Positions 46,448-54,844 of a stretch of DNA of 64,000 nucleotides are shown in pieces; the stretch's first letter is position 1, and every line of letters starts with the position of its first letter. The position numbers were made by a program, and so were the translations under genes. A model generated the notes under the pieces. That model did no database searches, was not told the DNA's origin, and saw nothing but the letters and a program-made list of their open reading frames with translations. Source of the stretch: Sphingopyxis sp. PAMC25046 (GTDB lineage: Bacteria > Pseudomonadota > Alphaproteobacteria > Sphingomonadales > Sphingomonadaceae). Where the stretch lies: NCBI RefSeq assembly GCF_004795895.1, contig NZ_CP039250.1, positions 4,379,501 through 4,443,500 of the forward strand, given 5' to 3'.

Positions 46448-47077
46448 CTATCGGGTTGTGCGGTCGGCTCCGCGAGTTTGCGGCAGATCGGTGTGCCACG
46501 ATGCAAGCCCCGCCAGCACCGCCAATTCAACGAGGAGAAGGGCGCCCTGCAGCGCTGCTTGAGCGGTATCGAGGTTCAGCACGGCCATGAACGTCACGAT
46601 GGCGATCGTGGTCGACAGCGTCAGCGCGCCCGTTTTCAGGAGGCGCGACCAGTCGCGATCGAGCAGCATCCACGCCATGGCCAGATGCCCGATCGCGAGG
46701 AGGAGCATGAGCACCGCCAGCAACGGGATCAGGGCATGATAGGTCCCGGCCAGAAGGGCGTTCTGACCCGAAGTCAACATGCCGCCGCGGGCGAGCGAAT
46801 GGGGAAAGCCGAAGACCGCACAGCCGATCTGGAGCGCGGCGACGGGGATCAGCAGCCCGAGCGCGAAAGCGTGCGCCGTCAAGCTGAAGCGGCCCTCCGG
46901 ATGCACCGGCATCCGGCGCAGCGCGGCGACCAGACAACCGGATGCAAAGCGGATCGGCTTGCCGGCATCGATCGCCTCTTCGAGTTCGGCGCGCATCGCG
47001 AGCCCCCATTCGCGATGTCTCTCTTCCATGCAGGCCGTGGCGAGCGTCATCATGGCCCGGGCGATCGAAGTCCTCAT
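46448..47077 (-). CDS. multi-pass membrane protein co-transcribed with padR
   Basis: The 209-residue protein has a charged N-terminal part (CMEERHREWGLAMRAELEEAIDAGKPIRFASGCLVAALRR), similar to the N-terminal prefix seen next to PadR regulators, and about four hydrophobic segments. The ATG overlaps the padR stop by 4 bp. I do not recognise a transport or enzyme motif. It may be a membrane sensor or permease fragment acting with PadR, which is inferred only from position. Confidence 0.7.
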   Translation of the reverse strand: MRTSIARAMMTLATACMEERHREWGLAMRAELEEAIDAGKPIRFASGCLVAALRRMPVHPEGRFSLTAHAFALGLLIPVAALQIGCAVFGFPHSLARGGMLTSGQNALLAGTYHALIPLLAVLMLLLAIGHLAMAWMLLDRDWSRLLKTGALTLSTTIAIVTFMAVLNLDTAQAALQGALLLVELAVLAGLASWHTDLPQTRGADRTTR

Positions 47078-47376
47078 GTTCGTGCAACCTCCCCGACGAA
47101 TCCACCCGCTTGCACCGCTACCTCCCGCGCCAGCGCCACGCCCGCCGCGCTCAGGCGATAGGCGTGGCGGGCCGGACGGCCCGGCCGCTCGGGCTCGCGC
47201 CATTCGGCCTCGACCAGCCCCTGCTCGTGCATGCGCATCAGCAGCGGATAGAGCGTCCCCGACTGAAGACCGGTTTCCTTCATCAGTTCATAGCCGTGCC
47301 GCCATTGCTGCGTGCGCACCCACAGGATGTTCAGGAGGAGCAGCATCTGCTTCGAGGGGCGTCGTGATCGGACCAT
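47074..47376 (-). CDS. PadR family transcriptional regulator
   Basis: The 100-residue protein has the PadR winged helix (LLLLNILWVRTQQWRHGYELMKETGLQSGTLYPLLMRMHEQGLVEAEW and the wing RPARHAYRLSAAG). It lacks the long C-terminal helix region of full PadR proteins, which places it in the short subfamily 2. The ATG gives MVRSRRPSKQ; a TTG two codons earlier is also possible. It probably represses its own operon. Confidence 0.9.
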   Translation of the reverse strand: MVRSRRPSKQMLLLLNILWVRTQQWRHGYELMKETGLQSGTLYPLLMRMHEQGLVEAEWREPERPGRPARHAYRLSAAGVALAREVAVQAGGFVGEVART

Positions 47377-47388
47377 GATCAAAAAGTC

Positions 47389-47396
47389 ACATATGT
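47389..47396. promoter_or_regulatory. possible PadR operator
   Basis: The palindrome ACATATGT lies 13 bp upstream of the padR ATG in an AT-rich stretch. PadR proteins often bind ATGT/ACAT-type dyads close to their own start. The match is short and therefore tentative. Confidence 0.35.
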
Positions 47397-47447
47397 AGAA
47401 TTATGAGTCAAGCCATTTGCTCGCGGGGTTAGGGGGCGCTTCCTTTC

Positions 47448-48410
47448 TCAGCTCAGCAAAGGTTCGAGCGCGTCCCATTCGCGGTCGACGGCGCGGCGGC
47501 CGGCGTCGATCGCGGCGCGGATTTTCGCGGGGTTGAATTCGAGCGTTTCGGCGACTTCCTCCTCGGGCTCGATGATACGGATCGGCGCGAAGCGGTAGCG
47601 CGCGATCTGGACGTCGAGCGGGCGGAGGATGCGCGCGGCCTGCGCGCCGCCGATGCCCTCGCTCTGGAGCGCGCGGAGCTGCGCCTCGCGCGCGGCGATC
47701 AGGTCGTTGATCAGCGCCGCGCCGGCGAGGTCGTTCGCCGAGACCTCCGACTGGAGGATGTCGACGGCGCGCAGCCCGATCTTGATGAGATTGGGGAAAG
47801 TGCGCACCGCGCCGGGCTGCGGCGCGGGCGAGGCGCGCACCGCGATCACGCCGCGCGGGTTCATTTCGAGCGCCGAACTCAAAGGAGTCACGTCGCGCAC
47901 GCCGCCGTCGACCCATTGTTCCTCGGCTCCGTCGCTGGCACGCGTTTTGAGCGGATCGAAGAAGAGCGGCATCGCGCAGCTGGCGTAAACCCAATTGTGG
48001 ATGCCGGGTACGCTTTCGTCGATCGTGCGATAGGTGCCGGTGCCGAGATTGACGACGCCGAGCAGGAGTTTGCGCCCGCTTGCGCGCAATTTCGTCTCAT
48101 TCGCGAAGCCCTTGAGCAAGCGTTTGAGGGGGCCGGTGTCGTAGAGCGCGTCCTCGCCGAGCAGCCCGCCGACGACGCCGAGCGGGCGCGACTTGTAGAT
48201 CGAGCTGTTGCCGCGGATGCCGAGCCAGGCGTCGAGCAGCGCGGGGACATCGTCCTGCGCGACGCCGAGCGCCTGAATCGCGCCGGTCGAGACGCCGGCG
48301 ACGATGTCGAGCCGGACGCCGCGATTGACGACGAGTTCGTGGACGACGCCGACCTGGAAGGCGCCCTTGGCGCCGCCGCCGCTCAATACGATTGCCAGAC
48401 CGCCTGCCAT
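47448..48410 (-). CDS. patatin-like phospholipase
   Basis: The 320-residue protein has the patatin oxyanion motif SGGGAKGAFQVGVVHEL, the nucleophile serine in GVSTG (GxSxG) and the dyad aspartate in WVDGGVRD. It probably hydrolyses lipids. No signal peptide or autotransporter barrel is seen, so it is cytosolic or loosely membrane-bound. It is divergent from the first GT-C-like gene. Confidence 0.9.
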   Translation of the reverse strand: MAGGLAIVLSGGGAKGAFQVGVVHELVVNRGVRLDIVAGVSTGAIQALGVAQDDVPALLDAWLGIRGNSSIYKSRPLGVVGGLLGEDALYDTGPLKRLLKGFANETKLRASGRKLLLGVVNLGTGTYRTIDESVPGIHNWVYASCAMPLFFDPLKTRASDGAEEQWVDGGVRDVTPLSSALEMNPRGVIAVRASPAPQPGAVRTFPNLIKIGLRAVDILQSEVSANDLAGAALINDLIAAREAQLRALQSEGIGGAQAARILRPLDVQIARYRFAPIRIIEPEEEVAETLEFNPAKIRAAIDAGRRAVDREWDALEPLLS

Positions 48411-48515
48411 GTGCGCCTCCTTGCCGGCGCAAGTTTACATGAGGTCCGCCCGCCGCCCAAGCCCGCGGCGCCCCATCGGCGAAAAATCCCCGTCTTTGAT
48501 ATCCCTAGCGCGACA

Positions 48516-48530
48516 TTAACCGGTTTTTAG
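48516..48530 (+). promoter_or_regulatory. CtrA-like motif upstream of GT-C-like gene 1
   Basis: TTAA-CCGGTTT-TTAG fits the CtrA consensus TTAA-N7-TTAA with one mismatch. It ends 55 bp before the ATG of the first membrane protein. A near-identical copy stands at 50415-50429 before the flavoprotein gene. Confidence 0.55.
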
Positions 48531-48585
48531 CGCGCCGTGGCATAGGGAGCACGGCGGGCTGAAAAATGGCCACAGGAAGAAACCA

Positions 48586-50418
48586 ATGGCCGGACCGACA
48601 GCGAAAACGCCCGATGACCGGAATCGCTTTTCCGCGCTTTCCCCCGATCGGCTGGCGCTGATCCTGTGGCTGGGCTTCGTTGCGGCCAGCCTGTATATCC
48701 ATCGCGACGCCATCGCGACGCTGGCATTTTCCGATCCCGACAATGCGATGCGTCTCGTGCAGGTGCGCGACCTGATCGCCGGGCAGAGCTGGTTCGATAC
48801 AACGCAATATCGCACGAATCCGGGCAACGGCGGACTGACGCACTGGTCGCGGTTCATCGATGCTCCCATCGTTGGACTGATCCAACTGCTGAGCCTGATC
48901 GTCGACCCGCGCACGGCCGAGCGATGGGTGCTGGCGGCCTATCCGCCGCTGCTTGCGTTGCCGTTGCTGCTCGTCTTCTCCCGGATATTGCAGATATTGG
49001 GCGACCGGCCGTTCGTCCTTGTCGGCCTTGCGATCGCGGCCACAACGATCACCTATCTCCATCATTTCGCGCCGCTCAATATCGATCATCACAATTGGCA
49101 AGTGCTGCTTTCGGTCGTTCTTCTGTGGCTCGCACTGCGCCCGGCGTCTTTTACGAACGGATTTCTGTCGGCCTTCGTCGCGACCATCTATGTCGAGATT
49201 TCGCTCGAAGGCTTTCCTTTCCTAGGAATTTTCTGGGCGCTCTTCGTCCTCGACTGGTTGCGCGACCCCGCGCGGGAGAGCCGACTGCGCGGCTTTTCGG
49301 CGGGGATGGTCCTGCTCCCGGCGCTGTGGTCGTTGCCGCTGCGCGGTACCCATTATGTGTCGAGCGTCTTTTGCGACAGCTTTTCGCTGCCTTATATCGC
49401 CGCCGCTGCGCTGGCGGGGGCGGTCTTTCTGATTTTCCTGACGGCGCCGGCGCGCTGGACCGGCTCGCTCGCGCGGCGTGTGTCGATCGTCGCGGCGGCG
49501 GGGGTCGCGTTTGCGGCAAGCTTCAGCCTGACCGGCGCCCCCTGCCTCGCCGGGCCTTTCGGTGAGCTCGAGCCCCTTGTCCGCATCTTTTGGTATGAAC
49601 CCATTCTCGAAGGACGACCCCTCTGGGAACAGGTGCCGGCGCGGATGATCGCGTATAGCCTCGCGACCGCCGTCGGCGGGGCGGCGACCGTCTGGGCCTG
49701 CCGCCGGGCCCGCGGCCGTCCCGAAGCCGAAAACTGGATGCGCCTCGCGTTGCTGATCCTTTGCAGCACGATTCTGGCCCTGTTGGTGATACGGTCGCTC
49801 GCCGTCGCCCACGCCTTCATGATTCCGGCCTTTGCCGCATTGGCGGTGGCCTTCTGGCGCTGGGGCGATGCCGGCCCCGGCCCATGGCGCCGGCTGTGCG
49901 GGACGCTGTTGCTGTTGCTGTCGATGCCGACGATCGATATCGCGCTGGGCTTCAACCTGTCCTTGTTGACGACGCGGTCGGCCGAAAGCGGCAGCACTCC
50001 GGTCTGCCTGTCGCGGGGAGACCTGGCGCTCGCCGACGAGCCTCCCGCGCTTCTCTTTTCGTCGATCCATATCGCGCCTACCTTGCTGGTCGGTACGTCG
50101 CACAGCGTGGTGACGACGGGGCATCATCGCAATCATGCCGCGATCAACCGCGTCCTGTCGGCCTTTCTCGCACCGCCGGACGCCGCGCGCCGATTGGTCG
50201 GCGCACAGAATGCGCGATATCTTGTATTTTGCGAAAATGAACTGGCGCCGCTTGCCCGCGTCAGCCCGCGCGGACTGGCGGCCCATCTGCTGGAACGGCG
50301 GCCGATAGATTGGCTCGAACCGCAAGCGAAGCTCTCGTCGGGCGGCTTCCACGTGTATCGTATCGTCGATATCGCCGGAAAAAGCGCGCGATCCTCACGA
50401 AATCCCCCACCCCGTTAA
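48586..50418 (+). CDS. GT-C-like large membrane protein, paralogue 1
   Basis: The 610-residue protein has about 12 hydrophobic segments and a soluble C-terminal domain (about 450-610). The first predicted external loop holds an acidic SDPDNAMRLVQVRDLIAGQSWFD motif and a later loop holds NIDHHNWQ. This is the arrangement of GT-C glycosyltransferases such as STT3/PglB and ArnT, which use lipid-linked sugars. Further shared motifs are CLAGPFGELEPLV...WYEPILEGRPLW and TGHHRNHAAINRVLSAF. Similar proteins are often listed under unrelated names. The donor and acceptor are unknown. Confidence 0.65.
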   Translation: MAGPTAKTPDDRNRFSALSPDRLALILWLGFVAASLYIHRDAIATLAFSDPDNAMRLVQVRDLIAGQSWFDTTQYRTNPGNGGLTHWSRFIDAPIVGLIQLLSLIVDPRTAERWVLAAYPPLLALPLLLVFSRILQILGDRPFVLVGLAIAATTITYLHHFAPLNIDHHNWQVLLSVVLLWLALRPASFTNGFLSAFVATIYVEISLEGFPFLGIFWALFVLDWLRDPARESRLRGFSAGMVLLPALWSLPLRGTHYVSSVFCDSFSLPYIAAAALAGAVFLIFLTAPARWTGSLARRVSIVAAAGVAFAASFSLTGAPCLAGPFGELEPLVRIFWYEPILEGRPLWEQVPARMIAYSLATAVGGAATVWACRRARGRPEAENWMRLALLILCSTILALLVIRSLAVAHAFMIPAFAALAVAFWRWGDAGPGPWRRLCGTLLLLLSMPTIDIALGFNLSLLTTRSAESGSTPVCLSRGDLALADEPPALLFSSIHIAPTLLVGTSHSVVTTGHHRNHAAINRVLSAFLAPPDAARRLVGAQNARYLVFCENELAPLARVSPRGLAAHLLERRPIDWLEPQAKLSSGGFHVYRIVDIAGKSARSSRNPPPR

Positions 50419-50429
50419 CCGGTTCTTAG
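50415..50429 (+). promoter_or_regulatory. CtrA-like motif upstream of the UGM-like gene
   Basis: TTAA-CCGGTTC-TTAG differs from the copy at 48516-48530 at one base and ends 54 bp before the GTG start. It overlaps the stop codon of the upstream gene. Confidence 0.55.
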
Positions 50430-50483
50430 CCATGTTTGCCCCATTGCGACCGGCAGCATCTGTCTGTGTGGGGGAATATTCAC

Positions 50484-52019
50484 GTGACCAACGCCCAAGT
50501 GTCGAAAAATCGTCCGACGAGCGCCGACGTCGCCATCATCGGCGCGGGGCCTGCGGGCCTGACCGCCGCCTATCTGCTGACGCAGCAGGGGTATAAAGTG
50601 ACGGTGATCGAGAAGGATCCGGTTTATGTCGGCGGGATCAGCCGGACGGTCGAGCATGAGGGGTTTCGGTTCGATATCGGTGGGCACCGCTTCTTTTCGA
50701 AAAGCCGCGAAGTCGTCGAGCTGTGGAACGAGATTTTGCCCGACGATTTCATCGAGCGGCCGCGGATGAGCCGCATCTATTACGAGGGCAAATTCTATTC
50801 CTACCCGCTGCGGGCGTTCGAGGCGCTGTGGAACCTCGGCGTCGTGCGCTCGACCTTGTGCATGATAAGCTATGCCAAGGCGAAGCTGCTGCCGAAGAAG
50901 AAGGTGCGCAGTTTCGAGGACTGGACGATCAACCAGTTCGGGCAGAAGCTTTATTCGATCTTTTTCAAAACCTATACCGAGAAGGTGTGGGGTATGCCGT
51001 GCGACGAAATGTCGGCCGACTGGGCGGCGCAGCGCATCAAGGGGCTGAGCCTCGGCGGCGCGGTGATCGACGGGTTGAAGCGCAGCCTCGGGCTCAACAA
51101 AAAGCCCAATGACGGCATGGCGACCAAGACCCTGCTCGAAACCTTCCGCTATCCGCGCCTCGGCCCCGGCATGATGTGGGAGGCGGCGCGCGACAAGGTG
51201 ATCGCGGGCGGCAACCATGTGCTGATGGCGTACAGCTTCAAGCAGCTGACGCAGGATCAGAAGACCGGCCGCTGGCGGATGACCGCGACCGGACCCGACG
51301 GCGATGTCGTGATCGATGCGGGCCATGTCATCAGCTCGGCGCCGATGCGCGAACTCGCGGCGCGGATCCATCCGCTTCCGGCGTGCGCGCTCACCGCGGC
51401 GCCCAAGCTTAACTATCGGGACTTTTTGACCGTCGCGCTCAAGATTCGTTCGGAGGATCTGTTCCCCGACAACTGGATTTATATCCACGACAGCAAGGTG
51501 CAGGTCGGCCGGGTGCAGAATTTCCGTAGCTGGTCGCCCGAAATGGTGCCCGATCCTGCGATCGCGTGCGTGGGTCTTGAATATTTCTGTTTCGAGGGCG
51601 ACGGGCTCTGGTCCGCGAGCGACGAGCAACTGGTCGCGCTTGCGACGAAGGAAATGGAAATCCTGGGGCTTTGCGATCCCGAAGATGTCGTCGGCGGCGC
51701 AGTGGTGCGGCAGGAAAAGGCCTACCCCGTCTATGACGATGATTATGCCGCGCATGTCGAGACGATGCGGAGCGAGCTCGAAGCGCGTTACCCGACGCTG
51801 CATATGGTCGGGCGCAACGGCATGCACCGCTATAACAACCAGGATCATGCGATGATGACCGCGATGCTGACGGTGCGCAACATCGTCGCGGGCGAGAAGC
51901 TCTATGATATCTGGGGCGTCAACGAGGATGCCGAATATCATGAGAGCGGCACCGAGGGCGAACAGGCGGCGCTGGCGTCGGTCCGCGAGGTGCCGGCGCG
52001 CGTCGCGAAGGCCGCCTGA
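50484..52019 (+). CDS. NAD(P)/FAD-dependent oxidoreductase, UDP-galactopyranose-mutase-like
   Basis: The 511-residue protein has the FAD-binding motif VAIIGAGPAGLTAAYLL near residue 17, then GGISRTVEHEGFRFDIGGHRFFSKS, similar to UDP-galactopyranose mutase and protoporphyrinogen-oxidase-type amine oxidases. The C-terminal GRNGMHRYNNQDHAMMTAML contains the second FAD-contact region. The GTG start (VTNAQVSKN) is preferred over a TTG 48 bases upstream. Between two GT-C-like genes and a gtrA gene, a role in sugar-nucleotide or polyprenol-linked sugar supply is likely but unproven. Confidence 0.75.
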   Translation: MTNAQVSKNRPTSADVAIIGAGPAGLTAAYLLTQQGYKVTVIEKDPVYVGGISRTVEHEGFRFDIGGHRFFSKSREVVELWNEILPDDFIERPRMSRIYYEGKFYSYPLRAFEALWNLGVVRSTLCMISYAKAKLLPKKKVRSFEDWTINQFGQKLYSIFFKTYTEKVWGMPCDEMSADWAAQRIKGLSLGGAVIDGLKRSLGLNKKPNDGMATKTLLETFRYPRLGPGMMWEAARDKVIAGGNHVLMAYSFKQLTQDQKTGRWRMTATGPDGDVVIDAGHVISSAPMRELAARIHPLPACALTAAPKLNYRDFLTVALKIRSEDLFPDNWIYIHDSKVQVGRVQNFRSWSPEMVPDPAIACVGLEYFCFEGDGLWSASDEQLVALATKEMEILGLCDPEDVVGGAVVRQEKAYPVYDDDYAAHVETMRSELEARYPTLHMVGRNGMHRYNNQDHAMMTAMLTVRNIVAGEKLYDIWGVNEDAEYHESGTEGEQAALASVREVPARVAKAA

Positions 52020-52042
52020 GCATCCGGCCGGGGGGACGCGCG

Positions 52043-52474
52043 ATGCAACCTATTGCCAAATTGATCGCGTCGGTGCGGCGCGGCGAGATCCGCTGGCTGA
52101 ACTATCTGCTCGCGAGCGGGCTGGCGCTCGGCAGCGACGCGGGGCTGTTCCTGCTGCTGCTCGACGCCGGGCTGGCGCCGGTGACGGCGTCGGCGACCGG
52201 CTATTGCGCCGGGATTCTCGTCCACTGGATCATCTCGAGCCGGCTCGTCTTCGCCGACGGCGCCGCGGCGCGCGGCACGGGTGAACGCCATCGCCAGAAA
52301 TTGCTCTTCGTCGGGTCGGCGCTGGTCGGCCTCGCGGTCACAACCGCGATCGTCGGCGGCGGCAGCGCGCTGGGGATAGACCCCCGGCTCGCCAAGCTCG
52401 CGGCGATCGCCGTGAGTTTCCAGACCACCTATCTGCTGCGCCGCCATATCGTCTTCAGGGCCGCCGCGGCGTGA
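52043..52474 (+). CDS. GtrA family membrane protein
   Basis: The 143-residue protein has four hydrophobic segments and the GtrA pattern (WLNYLLASGLALGSDAGLFLLLLDAGL, WIISSRLVFAD, LRRHIVFR). GtrA proteins are thought to flip polyprenyl-phosphate-linked monosaccharides across the inner membrane for use by periplasmic GT-C enzymes. Its TGA overlaps the GTG of the following GT-C-like gene, implying a tight functional link. Confidence 0.88.
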   Translation: MQPIAKLIASVRRGEIRWLNYLLASGLALGSDAGLFLLLLDAGLAPVTASATGYCAGILVHWIISSRLVFADGAAARGTGERHRQKLLFVGSALVGLAVTTAIVGGGSALGIDPRLAKLAAIAVSFQTTYLLRRHIVFRAAAA

Positions 52475-54312
52475 CCGACACGCCGCCCGCTTCCGGTTCG
52501 GGCGGCATCCGGCTGGGCCCCTGGTTCACGCCCGCGCGCATCGCGCTGATCGTGTGGGGCTTGATGAGCCTGATCGCGATCGGCGCCAAATGGCAGGCGA
52601 TCGGGGCGCTCGACCTTTCCGACACCGACGATGCGATGCGCATGGCGCAGGTGCGCGACCTGCTCGCCGGACAAGGCTGGTGGGATCTCGCGCAATATCG
52701 CGTCAATCCGGCGGGCGGCGGGGTGCTGATGCACTGGTCGCGGATCGTCGACGCGCCGCTCGCGGCGGGCATATTGCTGCTGAAGCCCTTGTTCGGGCAA
52801 GCGATGGCCGAGCGGATCGTGATGGCGCTGTGGCCGCCGCTGCTCGGCGCGGCGCTGAGCGTCGCGTGCGCGCTCGGTTACCGCAACCTCTCCGACCGCC
52901 GCATCGCCTATGTGGTGCCGCTGTTCCTGATCATGTCGGGTTATATTCTCGTGCAGTTCCGGCCGCTGCGCGTCGACCATCATGGCTGGCAGATTTTCCT
53001 CGCGATGCTGGTGATGGCGCAAGCGCTGCGCCCCGCAGCCTGGCAGGCGGGGCTGCTCGGCGGACTGTTCGCCGCCGCGCTGCTCGCGGTGTCGATCGAA
53101 GGCCTGCCGGTCGTCGCGCTGTTCGCTGGGCTTGCTGCCTTGCGCTGGGCGCTGAACGGAAAGAACGGCGATCGCGCGCGTCTTTGCGGCTATATGGGCG
53201 CGCTCGCGGGCGGGGCGATCCTGCTCCAGTTCGTGACTCGCGGTCCGGTGGGCCTCATCGGCACTTGGTGCGATTCGCTCTCCGCCCCCTATATGGCGGC
53301 GTTCGTCGCGGCGGCGGCGGTGAGTTTCGCCGCCGCACGGGCCAATCCGGCTGCGCTCTGGGCCCGCTTTGCGCTGCTCGGGCTGGCCGGCGTGGCGGCT
53401 GCGGGGGCGCTCGTCTGGACCGAACCGCAATGCGCGAACGGTCCCTTCGCGGCGCTCGACCCGGTCGTCGTGCAATATTGGTATCGGGGCGTCCTCGAAG
53501 GCCAGCCTTTGTGGGTCGCGAAGCCGCACGACATGATTCACGTGCTCGTGCCGTCGCTCGTCGGCCTCGCCGGGGCGATTCTCGCCTGGCGCGATTGCAC
53601 CGATGCGGCGGATCGCAGGAATTGGGCGACGGTCATCGTCGCGCTCGCGGGCGCGGCGGCGCTGTCCTTGTTCGTATTCCGTACCGTATCGACCGCGCAT
53701 CTCTTCGCCTTGCCGGGCTGCGCCTGGCTCGGGCTGTGCGCCTGGGCACGGGCGCGGACGATTGCGTCGACCGTGCCGCGCATTCTCGCATCGGCGATGG
53801 CGGCGCTGACGCTGCCGCTGCTCGGCAGCATGGCGGTCGCGGCGGTGCTGACGCCGCTGGTTCCCGCGCTCAAAGAGGAAGAGAAGCGCGCGGCGACGGA
53901 GAAGGCCGAAGTCAACGCCTACAAGGCGAACTGCCTCGACCCGGCGGCGATCGCCGACCTCAATCACCTGCAAGCGACGGTGTTGCTGACGCCGATCGAC
54001 CTCGGCGCGCCGCTGGTTTTCTGGACGCGGCACAGCCTCGTCGCGACGCCGCATCATCGCAACAGCCACGCGATGGCCGACACGATCCGCGCCTTTGCCG
54101 GCGATCCGGCGAAGGCCCAGTCGCTGGTGCGGCGGCAGCAGGCGACGCTGGTCGTCTTTTGCCGCACCGCGAACGATTTCACCAAATATCGCCTTGCTCG
54201 GAAGGATTCACTTGCCGCGCAGCTTTATGCGGAGACGCCGCCCGCCTGGCTCGAAGCGGTGTCGATCGCTTCGCGCGCCGGGCTGTCGGTGTGGCGGGTG
54301 CGCCCCGAGTAA
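52471..54312 (+). CDS. GT-C-like large membrane protein, paralogue 2
   Basis: The 613-residue protein is a clear paralogue of the 48586 product. It shares SDTDDAMRMAQVRDLLAGQGWWDLAQYR, RVDHHGWQ, CANGPFAALDPVV...WYRGVLEGQPLW and TPHHRNSHAMADTIRAF. Two cysteines in the C-terminal domain (NCLDPAAIADL and LVVFCRT) align with cysteines of paralogue 1, suggesting a periplasmic disulfide. It starts with GTG inside the gtrA stop. A lipid-linked sugar transferase is the best guess; a catalytic role is unproven. Confidence 0.65.
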   Translation: MTDTPPASGSGGIRLGPWFTPARIALIVWGLMSLIAIGAKWQAIGALDLSDTDDAMRMAQVRDLLAGQGWWDLAQYRVNPAGGGVLMHWSRIVDAPLAAGILLLKPLFGQAMAERIVMALWPPLLGAALSVACALGYRNLSDRRIAYVVPLFLIMSGYILVQFRPLRVDHHGWQIFLAMLVMAQALRPAAWQAGLLGGLFAAALLAVSIEGLPVVALFAGLAALRWALNGKNGDRARLCGYMGALAGGAILLQFVTRGPVGLIGTWCDSLSAPYMAAFVAAAAVSFAAARANPAALWARFALLGLAGVAAAGALVWTEPQCANGPFAALDPVVVQYWYRGVLEGQPLWVAKPHDMIHVLVPSLVGLAGAILAWRDCTDAADRRNWATVIVALAGAAALSLFVFRTVSTAHLFALPGCAWLGLCAWARARTIASTVPRILASAMAALTLPLLGSMAVAAVLTPLVPALKEEEKRAATEKAEVNAYKANCLDPAAIADLNHLQATVLLTPIDLGAPLVFWTRHSLVATPHHRNSHAMADTIRAFAGDPAKAQSLVRRQQATLVVFCRTANDFTKYRLARKDSLAAQLYAETPPAWLEAVSIASRAGLSVWRVRPE

Positions 54313-54315
54313 AGA

Positions 54316-54801
54316 TCAGGCGGCGCGGAAGGCGAGCGCCGCGCCGTTCATACAATAACGCTTGCCTGTCGGCTTCGGCCCGTCGTTGAAGACATGGCCG
54401 AGATGGCCGCCGCAGCGCCGGCAATGCACTTCGGTGCGCGCATAGCCGAGGTCGTAGTCGGTCGAGGTGCCGATCGCACCCCCCAGCGGCGCCCAGAAGC
54501 TCGGCCAGCCGGTGCCGCTGTCGAACTTGGTCTTGCTCGAATAGAGCGGCAGCGCGCAGCCGGCGCAGACGAAGGTGCCGGCGCGCTTTTCCTTGTCGAG
54601 CGGGCTGGTGAAGGCGCGCTCGGTCGCCGCTTCGCGCAGCACGCGATACTGAAGCGGCGACAGGCGCTTTTTCCACTCGGCGTCGCTGAGCTGCCAACCG
54701 GCCTGCGCTTTCGGCCGCGCCGATTTGGCGAAGAGCATCGGCGCGCCGATGATGGCGCCGCCGAGCGCGAGTCCGCCGAGAAGGTAACGACGTTCGATCA
54801 T
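54316..54801 (-). CDS. msrB: peptide-methionine (R)-S-oxide reductase with N-terminal export signal
   Basis: MsrB reduces methionine R-sulfoxide. The 161-residue protein has zinc-binding CAGC and CRRC pairs, SGTGWPSFWAPL and the catalytic cysteine in RYCMNGAAL. The N-terminus (MIERRYLLGGLALGGAIIG) carries a twin-arginine and a hydrophobic stretch, so a TAT-exported or membrane-anchored form acting on periplasmic proteins is likely. It is convergent with the GT-C-like gene, 3 bp away. Confidence 0.93.
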   Translation of the reverse strand: MIERRYLLGGLALGGAIIGAPMLFAKSARPKAQAGWQLSDAEWKKRLSPLQYRVLREAATERAFTSPLDKEKRAGTFVCAGCALPLYSSKTKFDSGTGWPSFWAPLGGAIGTSTDYDLGYARTEVHCRRCGGHLGHVFNDGPKPTGKRYCMNGAALAFRAA

Positions 54802-54844
54802 GGCTTTGATACGTATGACGCCGCGGCAGGGTTACAAGCGCGCG

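Noticed and set aside
50478..50489. TTCACGTGA sequence at the start of the UGM-like gene, similar to a parS centre
   Set aside because: Only the inner nine bases match and the outer arms do not. It also lies 12 kb from the parAB cluster.
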